From assembly GCF_009915765.1 (NCBI RefSeq), contig NZ_JAABLQ010000001.1:1860001-1924000 (forward strand): a stretch of DNA of 64,000 nucleotides. The letters run 5' to 3'. The DNA comes from Pannonibacter sp. XCT-53. GTDB lineage: Bacteria; Pseudomonadota; Alphaproteobacteria; Rhizobiales; Stappiaceae. Positions 10,278 to 20,020 of this stretch are shown one piece after another. Position 1 is the stretch's first letter, and every line of letters begins with the position of its first letter. A program made the position numbers and the translations under genes. Below the pieces are notes generated by a model. The model searched no databases and was not told the origin of the DNA. It was given only the letters and a program-made list of their open reading frames with translations.

Positions 10278-11475
10278 TGTCTTCATCTGCGACTATGTGC
10301 GCAGCCCGATCGGCCGGTTTGGCGGCAGCCTGTCCGGCGTGCGTGCCGACGATCTGGCGGCCGTGCCGATCGCCGCGCTGATGGCGCGCAATCCGGATGT
10401 GGACTGGGCGGTGCTGGACGAGGTGATCTACGGCTGCGCCAACCAGGCGGGCGAGGACAACCGCAACGTCGCCCGCATGGCCGCCCTGCTCGCTGGCCTG
10501 CCCGACACCGTGCCGGGCACCACCATGAACCGGCTCTGCGGCTCCGGCATGGATGCGGTGATCACCGCGGCCCGCGCCATCAAGTGCGGCGAGGCGGAGA
10601 TCATGATCGCCGGCGGCGTGGAAAGCATGTCGCGCGCGCCCTTCGTCATGCCGAAGGCCGACACCGCCTTTTCGCGCCATGCCGAGATCCACGACACCAC
10701 GATCGGCTGGCGCTTCGTCAACCCCTTGATGAAGAAGCAGTATGGCATCGACTCGATGCCCGAGACGGCCGAGAACGTCGCCACCGAATTCAACATCTCC
10801 CGCGCCGACCAGGACGCCTTTGCGCTCCGGAGCCAGCAGAAGGCCGTCGCCGCCCAGGAGAACGGCCGCCTCGCCAGGGAAATCGTCCCCGTCTCGATCA
10901 GCCAGCGCAAGGGCGATCCGATCCTGATCGACAAGGACGAGCACCCGCGCGCCGACACCACGCTGGACGGCCTTGCCAAGCTGAAGGCGCCGTTCCGCGA
11001 GGGCGGCTCGGTGACGGCCGGCAATGCGTCCGGCGTCAACGACGGCTCGGCGGCGCTGATCCTCGCCTCGCGCGCGGCGGTGGAGAAATACGGCCTGACG
11101 CCGATTGCCCGCGTGCTTGGCGGGGCGACCGCCGGCGTGCCGCCGCGCATCATGGGCATCGGCCCGGCCCCGGCAACGCGCAAGCTCTGCGCCCGGCTCG
11201 GCCTGTCGCCCGCCAGCTTCGACGTGATCGAGCTGAACGAAGCCTTCGCCTCGCAGGGCCTTGCCGTGCTGCGCGATCTTGGCCTGGCCGACGATGCGCC
11301 GCAGGTGAACCCCAATGGCGGGGCCATTGCCCTTGGCCATCCGCTCGGCGCATCGGGCGCGCGCATCACCGGCACGGCGGCGCTGGAGCTGAAGGTGCGC
11401 GGCGGCAAGCTGGCGCTGGCCACCATGTGCATCGGCGTCGGACAGGGCATTGCCATCGCCATCGAGGCCGTCTGA
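10270..11475 (+). CDS. pcaF: Beta-ketoadipyl-CoA thiolase (PcaF)
   Basis: Thiolase of 401 residues that splits beta-ketoadipyl-CoA into succinyl-CoA and acetyl-CoA, the last step of the pathway. The acyl-accepting Cys90 sits in NRLCGSGMD. His357 (LGHPLGASG) and Cys387 (ATMCIGVGQG) complete the active site at the classical positions. I chose the ATG at 10270; an in-frame upstream extension to 10213 only reads pcaJ DNA in another frame. Confidence 0.96.
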   Translation: MRDVFICDYVRSPIGRFGGSLSGVRADDLAAVPIAALMARNPDVDWAVLDEVIYGCANQAGEDNRNVARMAALLAGLPDTVPGTTMNRLCGSGMDAVITAARAIKCGEAEIMIAGGVESMSRAPFVMPKADTAFSRHAEIHDTTIGWRFVNPLMKKQYGIDSMPETAENVATEFNISRADQDAFALRSQQKAVAAQENGRLAREIVPVSISQRKGDPILIDKDEHPRADTTLDGLAKLKAPFREGGSVTAGNASGVNDGSAALILASRAAVEKYGLTPIARVLGGATAGVPPRIMGIGPAPATRKLCARLGLSPASFDVIELNEAFASQGLAVLRDLGLADDAPQVNPNGGAIALGHPLGASGARITGTAALELKVRGGKLALATMCIGVGQGIAIAIEAV

Positions 11476-11478
11476 GCC

Positions 11479-12801
11479 ATGTCCCCAGGCCGCGACTGCC
11501 TCCTTGCCGGACTGATCCGCGATCCCGAGACCGAAGCCCTGCTCGGGGCCTCGGCCGAGGTCGCGGCCCTGCTGGAGGTGGAAGCGGCACTGGCGCTGGC
11601 GGAGGCCGACTGCGGCCTGATCCCGGCGGAGGCGGCGGCGCGGATTGCGGACGCCGCCCGGCTCCTGACGCCGGAGCTTGAGGCGCTTAAGGCAGGCATG
11701 GGGCGCGACGGCGTCCCCGTTCCTGCCCTCTTTGCCGCCCTGCGCCAGGCGGTGCCGGCAGAGGATGCCGGCTACGTCCATTGGGGCGCGACCAGCCAGG
11801 ACATCGTCGACACGGCGCTGGTGCTGCGCCTTGCCCGGATCCTCGATCTGTTCGAGACGCGGCTGAAAGCGCTCGCCCTTGCGCTTGGCGCGCTGGCCGA
11901 AGCGCACCGGGCAACGCCCATTGCCGCGCGCACGCGGATGCAGCAGGCGACGCCGACGAGCTTCGGCCTCAAGGTCGCAGGCTGGATGCTGCCGCTGACG
12001 CGGCATCTCGACCGGCTCGCCGAGCTGCGCCCCCGGCTGCTCGCCGTCTCGCTCGGCGGGGCCTCGGGCAATCTGGCGGCACTCGGGCCCGAGGCGCTCG
12101 CCGTCGAGGCCCGGCTTGCCGCCCGGCTGAAGCTGACGACCCTGGCCCTGCCCTGGCACACCGCGCGCGACACGATGCTGGAACTCGGCAGCCTGCTGGC
12201 GCTCATCACCGGCAGTCTCGGCAAGATGGGCCAAGATGTGGTGCTGCTCGCCCAGAACGAGATCGGCGAGGTCAGCCTTGCCGGGGCGGGCGGCTCCTCG
12301 ACCATGCCGAACAAGGCCAACCCGGTGGCCGCCGAAGTGCTGATCGCGCTCGCCCGCAGCACCGGCGGTCTTGCCGGCGTGCTCAATCAGGCGGCCCTTG
12401 CCGAACAGGAGCGCAGCGGCGCGGCCTGGCTGATCGAACAGCTGCACCTGCCCGCCATGCTGCTGCAGACCGGCGCGGCCCTTGCCACGGCGGCCGAGCT
12501 GGTTGCCGGCCTCCGCGTCAACGAAGCGGCCATGCGCGCAACCTTCGAGGCAGCGCAAGGCCTGATGCTGGCCGAGGCCGCCAGCTTCGCCCTCGCCGAC
12601 CACATGCCGCGCAGCGCGGCGCAAGCCCTCGTCAAGACCGCCTGCGCCGAGGCGCTCGCCTCCGGCCAGCCCCTCATCGACGTCCTGCGCACGAAGGCGT
12701 CCGCCCCGATCGACTGGGACAGCCTCAAGGATCCCGCCCGGCACATGGGCGCCGCCGATGCGCTGATTGACCGGGCGCTGGAGGCATTGCGGCGGGGGTG
12801 A
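11479..12801 (+). CDS. pcaB: 3-carboxy-cis,cis-muconate cycloisomerase (PcaB)
   Basis: Fumarase/aspartase-superfamily lactonising enzyme, 440 residues, converting beta-carboxymuconate to gamma-carboxymuconolactone. Superfamily markers are HWGATSQDIVDTA near residue 95 and the signature GSSTMPNKANPVAAE near residue 272. It is separated from pcaF by three bases and is the last gene of the pca run. In rhizobia pcaB usually follows pcaG directly; here pcaIJF lies between them. Confidence 0.94.
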   Translation: MSPGRDCLLAGLIRDPETEALLGASAEVAALLEVEAALALAEADCGLIPAEAAARIADAARLLTPELEALKAGMGRDGVPVPALFAALRQAVPAEDAGYVHWGATSQDIVDTALVLRLARILDLFETRLKALALALGALAEAHRATPIAARTRMQQATPTSFGLKVAGWMLPLTRHLDRLAELRPRLLAVSLGGASGNLAALGPEALAVEARLAARLKLTTLALPWHTARDTMLELGSLLALITGSLGKMGQDVVLLAQNEIGEVSLAGAGGSSTMPNKANPVAAEVLIALARSTGGLAGVLNQAALAEQERSGAAWLIEQLHLPAMLLQTGAALATAAELVAGLRVNEAAMRATFEAAQGLMLAEAASFALADHMPRSAAQALVKTACAEALASGQPLIDVLRTKASAPIDWDSLKDPARHMGAADALIDRALEALRRG

Positions 12802-12875
12802 ATTGGGGCTGGAGTTCGGCGTCCTTCTGTGAAGGCCTGAGCGTGGGGCTCGGCGAGAAACAGAGGGTTCAAACG

Positions 12876-13385
12876 TCAATCGGTCTCCGGACCAAACAAG
12901 CCGAGGCGCAAGAGGATGGTTTCGACGACGCCTTCCAGATTGTGCTCGATGTCGCGGGCGGAAAAGCGCCAGACCGTGAAGCCCTGGGACGCGAGCCACT
13001 GATCGCGGATGGCATCGTGCCGGGACGGACCGGGGGCTCCATGGCTGTCGCCATCAATCTCGATGACGAGGCGATGGGACAAGAGGGCGAAGTCGGCGAT
13101 GTAGGGAACGATGGGAGCTTGCCGGCGGACATGAAGGCCGTGCGCTTTCAGGCCGCGCAGATGCGGCCAGAGGGCGCGTTCCTGAAAGGTCTGGCCCGGC
13201 GCAGGTCCCTTGCCCGCTGCCGGGTCTGATCCGTGATCCGGCTCATCCGGCTCCCCTGCCCTTGCGACCGGCCATGTGACGCGATCCAGTCTGCCGGACG
13301 CGATTGCCGCCGTCATCTGATCCACGTGAGCGGCCTCGCAGATTGAGTCAGCCGGGTCACACTCCGATTCCGTTTCATTGGACAA
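12876..13385 (-). CDS. DUF559 domain protein (Vsr-like nuclease fold)
   Basis: A 169-residue protein whose last 110 residues form a DUF559 domain, a member of the very-short-patch-repair/restriction endonuclease fold. The motif order is IADFALLSHRLVIEIDGDSH, then R-D-WLASQGF and VWRFSARDI. It includes the acidic and histidine residues expected of a metal-dependent nuclease, but no activity is established for the family. The first 60 residues are low-complexity and may not all be translated. It sits in the opposite orientation between pcaB and pobA, and a paralogue lies at 35494-35865. Confidence 0.8.
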   Translation of the reverse strand: MSNETESECDPADSICEAAHVDQMTAAIASGRLDRVTWPVARAGEPDEPDHGSDPAAGKGPAPGQTFQERALWPHLRGLKAHGLHVRRQAPIVPYIADFALLSHRLVIEIDGDSHGAPGPSRHDAIRDQWLASQGFTVWRFSARDIEHNLEGVVETILLRLGLFGPETD

Positions 13386-13418
13386 GACCTTGTTTCCGCA
13401 ACAGCTTTCGCGAGCTGA

Positions 13419-15121
<1,703 letters not shown>

Positions 15122-15215
15122 GCGGCACGGTCCGGTCGGTTCACAGCCAGGACCTCAGGATTAACGCAGGCAGGCGGCCAACCCCACACCCTTTACGCGA
15201 AATTAACTCAAATTG

Positions 15216-15230
15216 TTAAAACATCGTTAA
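15216..15230. promoter_or_regulatory. Possible CtrA box
   Basis: TTAA-AACATCG-TTAA fits the alphaproteobacterial CtrA half-sites TTAA-N7-TTAA(C), in an AT-rich island (15190-15250) of a very GC-rich region. It lies between the pobR 3' end and the small membrane protein gene. Prediction by pattern only. Confidence 0.4.
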
Positions 15231-15263
15231 TGTTGACGATTCACTAACTTCGGAAACGACGGA

Positions 15264-16145
15264 TCAGGCGGGGCCGTCGTCGCGGTGGCGGGCGCGGAAA
15301 TCGGCCGGCGCCTCGCCGGTCTCCTTGCGGAAGACGCGGGAGAAATAGGCCGGATCCTCGAAGCCCAGCTCATAGGCGACCTGGGACACGCTGAGGCCGG
15401 AAAAGGCGAGCAGGCGGCGCGCCTCGATGATGAGGCGCTCGCGCACCGCCTGGGGCGCGGTGCGGCCGATGAACAGGCGGCAGTAGCGGTTGAGCCGCTG
15501 CACGGTGAGGCCCATGGCCTCGGCATAGGGCTCGGCGTTCCAGTCCTGGCGGTAGCGCTCCTCGACCAGCTGGCGAAAGCGGAACAGGGAAAAACCGGGC
15601 GCGGCATCGGGGGCAACGGCGGCGCCTTCGCCGGGAAACAGCACCAGGAGCGTCAGGGCCACGAGCGGGCGGAACAGGGCGCGGCGGCGGCGGCCGGTGT
15701 CGAATTCGGCTGCCATCTCGGCGCAGTAGAAGCCAAGGCGGGCGCCATCGGCCTCGGGATGGATCAGCGTGTTGCCGCTGGAGGTCAGCGCGCGCTGCTC
15801 GGCTTCCGAGCGGGTGGTGCCGCCGGAGACCAGGTAGTCGGGCGTGAAGGAGACGACATAGCCCTCGGTGTCGGGCTGGAAGCTCCAGCCATGCAGCGTG
15901 TGCGGCGGGGTGAAGCAGAGGCCGCCGGGGCGGATCTCGCGCTCGCCGCCCTCCTCCACCAGCCGCCCGCCGCCCCGCGTGATGTGCAGCACCTGGGCCA
16001 GATGGGCGTGGGCATGGGGCTCGAGCTGCCAGCCGAGCGCCCGGGAGCGGGCGCGGATGGTCTCGATGTGGAAGAAGTCAAACTCCGCCGCGCCCTCGGT
16101 CTCGCCGTAGAGGTGGTAGCTGGGAAGGGACGCGGGCGACGGCAT
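15264..16145 (-). CDS. pobR: AraC-family regulator, likely PobR
   Basis: An activator of 293 residues with an N-terminal cupin-like sensing domain (YHLYGE start, HAHAHLAQVLHITRGGG near residue 50) and two C-terminal HTH motifs. The second is SGLSVSQVAYELGFEDPAYFSRVFRKE, cut here only by the domain ending. The opening and length match AraC-type PobR proteins that respond to 4-hydroxybenzoate and activate pobA. The ATG at 16145 gives the family start; a further 22 codons upstream are possible but unlike the family. It is unusual in not being divergent from pobA. Confidence 0.8.
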   Translation of the reverse strand: MPSPASLPSYHLYGETEGAAEFDFFHIETIRARSRALGWQLEPHAHAHLAQVLHITRGGGRLVEEGGEREIRPGGLCFTPPHTLHGWSFQPDTEGYVVSFTPDYLVSGGTTRSEAEQRALTSSGNTLIHPEADGARLGFYCAEMAAEFDTGRRRRALFRPLVALTLLVLFPGEGAAVAPDAAPGFSLFRFRQLVEERYRQDWNAEPYAEAMGLTVQRLNRYCRLFIGRTAPQAVRERLIIEARRLLAFSGLSVSQVAYELGFEDPAYFSRVFRKETGEAPADFRARHRDDGPA

Positions 16146-16217
16146 GGTGGGCTCAGGGTTTGGAGGACATGGGCCGGGCGATCCGGCATGAACCGCCCCA
16201 AGCCCCATCAAGTGCCC

Positions 16218-17147
16218 TCACCCGGCGGAGTGGTGGGCGTGCCAGTGCCAGGCGATGTCGATGCGGCGGGTGAGCCAGACCTTGTCGTGGCCGGCGACAT
16301 AGTCGAGGAAGCGGGCGAGCGCGGCAGCCCGGCCCGGACGTCCGACGAGGCGGCAATGCAGGCCGATCGACATCATCTTCGGGCTGCCCTCCTCGCCCTC
16401 GCGATAGAGCGTGTCGAAGCTGTCCTTGAGATAGTCGAAGAAGTGGTCACCGGTGTTGAAGCCCTGGGGCGTGGCGAAGCGCATGTCGTTGGCGTCGAGC
16501 GTGTAGGGAATGACCAGATGCGGCCCGTTCGGGCCCTCGACCCAATAGGGCAGATCGTCGGCGTAGCTGTCGCTGTCATAGAGGAAACCGCCGGTTTCCA
16601 TGACGAGGCGGCGGGTGTTCATGGAGCAGCGGCCGGTGTACCAGCCCATCGGGCGTGAGCCGGTCACCTCCTCATGCAGGCGGATGGCCTCGAGGATCTG
16701 GGCGCGCTCCACCTCCTCCGGCATGTCGGCGTGCTCGATCCACTTGAGGCCGTGCGAGGCGATTTCCCAGTCGGCCTCCTTCATGGCCGCGACCACGTCC
16801 GGATTGCGGGCGAGCGCGGTGGCGACGCCATAGACGGTGACGGGGATGTTGCGGCTGGTGAACAGGCGCCACAGCCGCCAGAAGCCGGCACGCGAGCCGT
16901 ACTCGTAAATGGATTCCATGTTCCAGTGGCGCTTGCCCGGCCAGGGCTGCGCCCCGACGATCTCGGACAGGAAGGCCTCGGAGGCCGGATCGCCGTGCAG
17001 GATGTTGTTCTCGCCGCCTTCCTCGTAGTTCACGACAAATTGCACGGCGACGTTGGCCTCCCCCGGCCAGCGCGGATGCGGCGGGGTGCGGCCGTAGCCG
17101 CGCATGTCGCGCGGGTAGGACGGGTCACGCGGGTTTGAAGCGTCCAT
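16218..17147 (-). CDS. puuE: Allantoinase PuuE (polysaccharide deacetylase type)
   Basis: A metal-poor allantoinase of 309 residues from the NodB/polysaccharide-deacetylase superfamily, opening allantoin to allantoate. Typical features are RDMRGYGRTPPHPRWPG at the start, NYEEGGENN near residue 35, EIASHGLKWIEH near residue 130 and MGWYTGRCS near residue 165. I chose the ATG at 17147 because it gives the family start and length. No other ureide genes (uraD, hiuH, allantoate amidohydrolase) lie next to it, so it stands alone here. Confidence 0.88.
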   Translation of the reverse strand: MDASNPRDPSYPRDMRGYGRTPPHPRWPGEANVAVQFVVNYEEGGENNILHGDPASEAFLSEIVGAQPWPGKRHWNMESIYEYGSRAGFWRLWRLFTSRNIPVTVYGVATALARNPDVVAAMKEADWEIASHGLKWIEHADMPEEVERAQILEAIRLHEEVTGSRPMGWYTGRCSMNTRRLVMETGGFLYDSDSYADDLPYWVEGPNGPHLVIPYTLDANDMRFATPQGFNTGDHFFDYLKDSFDTLYREGEEGSPKMMSIGLHCRLVGRPGRAAALARFLDYVAGHDKVWLTRRIDIAWHWHAHHSAG

Positions 17148-17268
17148 GCACCTGAATTCCTTCTGCAAATTCAGGCTATGGAACCTGACCCGCGCCGCTT
17201 TGGCAAGCCGCAGTTGCGCGGGGGCAGGATGCGGCGGGCCCATGGACGATCAGGCCCGCAGGCCGGCA

Positions 17269-17640
17269 TCAGTCGCGCGGCAGGACCTGACGGCGAGCGG
17301 TGCGGGCCTCGACGCGGATCGGGACCAGTGCCGCATCGGCGCGGTCGCGGCGGCCGCTGCCGTCCTCGTCGTCGCCGGAAACCAGCATGATCGCGCTGCC
17401 CATGACGGCGGAGCCGAGGGTGATGACCAGACCGAAGGCCAGCAGCACCAGCGGCACAACGGGCTCGTCGGCGGTGGCAATCAGGTCATAAAGCCCGGCG
17501 GTGTTGGTCAGGAGCAGGCCGGCGAACACCAGCATGGCGATGGCACAGCCAAGGACACCATTGATGGTCAGCAGGCGGAACAGCGGGTCTTGCGGAAGAA
17601 ACCGGTCGGCAAGGGCACGCAGGAACGGCAGGTCTGTCAT
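17269..17640 (-). CDS. Small membrane protein, unknown function
   Basis: 123 residues with two clear hydrophobic helices (about residues 27-48 and 61-86) and a charged Asp/Arg-rich tail, so probably an inner-membrane protein. The ATG at 17640 follows GGAGGTCCCCC, a strong ribosome site, which supports the gene. I do not recognise the family. It sits between puuE (same strand) and the divergent padR operon. Confidence 0.65.
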   Translation of the reverse strand: MTDLPFLRALADRFLPQDPLFRLLTINGVLGCAIAMLVFAGLLLTNTAGLYDLIATADEPVVPLVLLAFGLVITLGSAVMGSAIMLVSGDDEDGSGRRDRADAALVPIRVEARTARRQVLPRD

Positions 17641-18318
17641 GGGGGACCTCCAGATCGGATCTGGTTGCACAGCTGGAGCACCGGTGGACCGGCGTCCGGT
17701 TTGTTGTTCTCGCACCCCGGAGGATCAGGGACGGCGCCGGATGTCGGCCGGCGCCGGATCGCTCAGCCAGCGAAGCACTTCGCCAGCATGCGACAGCCTT
17801 CGCCCGGCCGCAATGGCCAAAAAGACGGAGCCGGCGCGGTGATCCACCGCAGGCGCTCCGGGCCGGTTGCCACGCGGCTGCAAACCCGCATCACCCTTAC
17901 GTCAATTGCCAGCCTATATTGAAGTGATATATATCGATCCGATATGTCGTGGCGGACGTAGAGGCCTGCAAGCCGGAAAGGGACCCGGGTTGAGGGCGAG
18001 ATAAGCCGGGCGATCCGGACGTCAAGAGCGAACCTGCCCCCGGCACGGGGCTGACGCAGGTGCGCTCCGGCGGACAGGTCCAGTCGGCCGGCAGGTGCGT
18101 ATTGCGGCGCAAAACAGCATGCCCCTGCCGGTCCGGTCGATGGAAGACGCGAGCGGCTGCCGGATCGGGGTCCGGCGCACCGCGACGCCGAGCATCGGCT
18201 GGCTGCCGGCTGGCCATCGGGAAGACTGCCGGGCGCCGCGAGGCGGCCGGACCTTCAAGGACCAGACCCGGCGGACAGGTGTCCGCCGGATCAAGACCAA
18301 CGGGGCACCACTGGAACC
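17641..18318. other. Long intergenic region upstream of padR
   Basis: About 680 bases between two divergent genes without a supported coding sequence; reading frames crossing it look like GC-driven noise. It includes an AT-rich island (17910-17947) with a small inverted repeat and is otherwise GC-rich. A long padR leader or a small RNA is possible but not shown. Confidence 0.5.
17931..17945. promoter_or_regulatory. Inverted repeat in AT-rich island before padR
   Basis: ATATCGATCCGATAT is a perfect 6-3-6 inverted repeat next to TATATT and GATATATATC, the only AT-rich patch in this spacer. It could be an operator and promoter for the padR-RND operon, although it lies about 370 bases before the padR start. 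Confidence 0.35.
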
Positions 18319-18876
18319 ATGAGCGTGCGCAGACTTTGCCTGGCCATCCTGAACTTCGGTGACGCCACCGGTTACGAGATCCGCAAGGCCTCGACGGAAG
18401 GCGAGTTCAGCTATTTCGAGGAGGCGAGCTTCGGCTCGATCTACCCGACGCTGGCGCGTCTGGAGGCGGAGGGGCTTGTCACGGTCCGGCTCGACCCGCA
18501 GGACGGCAAGCCGGCGCGCAAGGTCTATTCGCTGACGCAGGCGGGACGGCAGGAGCTGAAGTCCCTGCTCAGCGAGCCGCTGGCCAAGGACACCTTCCGC
18601 TCGCCCTTCCTGCTCGTCGCCATGTGCGCCGACCTGGTCGGCGGGGCGGTCGTGCGGCGGGCCATCGACCGGCACATGGACCAGATCCGGACGGAAATAG
18701 CCCAGCTCAAGGAGATGACGGCCGACTGCGACCACCCGGCCACGCTCTGGACGATCAAGTGCGGCATCACCTGCATGGAACAGAACCTCGCCTACCTGGA
18801 AGGCAACCGGGCCGCGCTGGAGCGCATGGCCGATGCCGGTCCGGTCTGTGCGGGGGCCGGTGAAGCCGCGGAATGA
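18319..18876 (+). CDS. PadR-family transcriptional regulator
   Basis: 185 residues. It has a PadR winged-HTH (about residues 1-80, with DATGYEIRKAST, FGSIYPTLARLEAEGLV and RKVYSLTQAGRQEL) and a C-terminal four-helix Vir-type dimerisation domain. PadR proteins usually repress neighbouring detoxification or efflux genes. Here an RND adaptor gene begins 40 bases downstream, so this is the probable local repressor of the efflux operon. The inducer is unknown. Confidence 0.92.
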   Translation: MSVRRLCLAILNFGDATGYEIRKASTEGEFSYFEEASFGSIYPTLARLEAEGLVTVRLDPQDGKPARKVYSLTQAGRQELKSLLSEPLAKDTFRSPFLLVAMCADLVGGAVVRRAIDRHMDQIRTEIAQLKEMTADCDHPATLWTIKCGITCMEQNLAYLEGNRAALERMADAGPVCAGAGEAAE

Positions 18877-18916
18877 CACCCTTATCCCTTTTGACCCGCA
18901 TTTCGGAGTGCAGGTG

Positions 18917-20020
18917 ATGCAAGTGAAGATGTCCTATGTGCTCGCGGCGATGATTGCCGGCGGCGTGGGCTTCTGGATGTGGAGCGGAACCGTCGTCGTC
19001 GGCGGCCGCGCCGATGCCGAGAACGCCACCCCGCCGCCCGCCCAGCGACAGGAAAGCCAGATGGCCGCAGCCTTCCGGGTGAGCGTGCGCGACATGGTCG
19101 CCGTCGACCGCACGTCGACGCTCGAGATCCGCGGGATCACCGAGGCGGAGGCCAAGGTCACCGTCCGGGCCGAAACCAACGGCCGGATGCTCGAACGACC
19201 GGCGCGCGAAGGCGCCCGGATCGCAGCCGGCGACGTGATGTGCGTGCTGGACAGCGGTTCGCGCGAGGCCCGCGTGCTGGAAGCAAAGGCCCAGCTCGCC
19301 CAGGCCAAGGTCGACTTCGACGCGGCCAGCCAGCTCAGCACCAAGGGCTTTGCGGCCGAAAACCGGGTTGCGGCCCTGCGCGCTGCGCTCGATGCCGCCT
19401 CGGCCCGGCTTGAGGAAGCCGAGATCGAACTCGACCGCACCGTGATCCGCGCACCGGTCAGCGGCATCGTCGAAAGCCCGATGGCCAAGGTGGGCGACCA
19501 TCTGGCGATCGGTGCGGCCTGCGGCACCATCGTCGACGCGGACCCGATGATCGCCATCGGCCAGGTCTCGGAACTGAATGTCGGCCTGATCCGGGCCGGC
19601 ATGGCTGCCCAGGTGGAGCTGATCACCGGACAGTCGGCCTCCGGCACGGTGCGCTATGTCGCCCCTGCGGCCGACCCCAACACCCGCACCTTCCGCGTCG
19701 AGATCGAGATCCCGAACGCCGACGGTCAGGCCAAGGACGGAACCACCGCGGTCACCCGCCTGCCGCTGCAGGCAACGAAGGCGCACAAGGTGTCGCCGGC
19801 GATCCTGACCCTGGATGATGCGGGCCGCGTCGGCGTGCGCACGGTCGACGCCAGCAACAAGGCCCGGTTCATGCCGGTCACCGTGCTGGGCGGGGAGGCC
19901 GACGGCGTGTGGATCGGCGGCCTGCCGGACACCGCGCGCGTGATCGTTGTCGGGCAGGACTACGTGAGTGACGGCCAGCTCGTGGAGCCGGTGGTCGAAG
20001 TGGCGGAGGCCGCACAATGA
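18917..20020 (+). CDS. RND efflux periplasmic adaptor (HlyD/MFP family)
   Basis: A membrane-fusion protein of about 367 residues. An N-terminal hydrophobic anchor (about residues 6-28) is followed by a lipoyl half (VTVRAETNGRML), an alpha-hairpin (residues about 110-175), the second lipoyl half (TVIRAPVSGIVESP) and beta-barrel domains. It has no lipobox cysteine. The ATG at 18917 follows GTGCAGGTG; a start 12 bases later is also possible. Its stop overlaps the permease start (ATGA), so the two are coupled. Confidence 0.92.
   Translation: MQVKMSYVLAAMIAGGVGFWMWSGTVVVGGRADAENATPPPAQRQESQMAAAFRVSVRDMVAVDRTSTLEIRGITEAEAKVTVRAETNGRMLERPAREGARIAAGDVMCVLDSGSREARVLEAKAQLAQAKVDFDAASQLSTKGFAAENRVAALRAALDAASARLEEAEIELDRTVIRAPVSGIVESPMAKVGDHLAIGAACGTIVDADPMIAIGQVSELNVGLIRAGMAAQVELITGQSASGTVRYVAPAADPNTRTFRVEIEIPNADGQAKDGTTAVTRLPLQATKAHKVSPAILTLDDAGRVGVRTVDASNKARFMPVTVLGGEADGVWIGGLPDTARVIVVGQDYVSDGQLVEPVVEVAEAAQ

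Noticed and set aside
10102..12999. Open frame of about 965 codons on the minus strand opposite pcaF-pcaB
   Set aside because: It spans several unrelated plus-strand genes with intact active sites; composition is typical shadow sequence.
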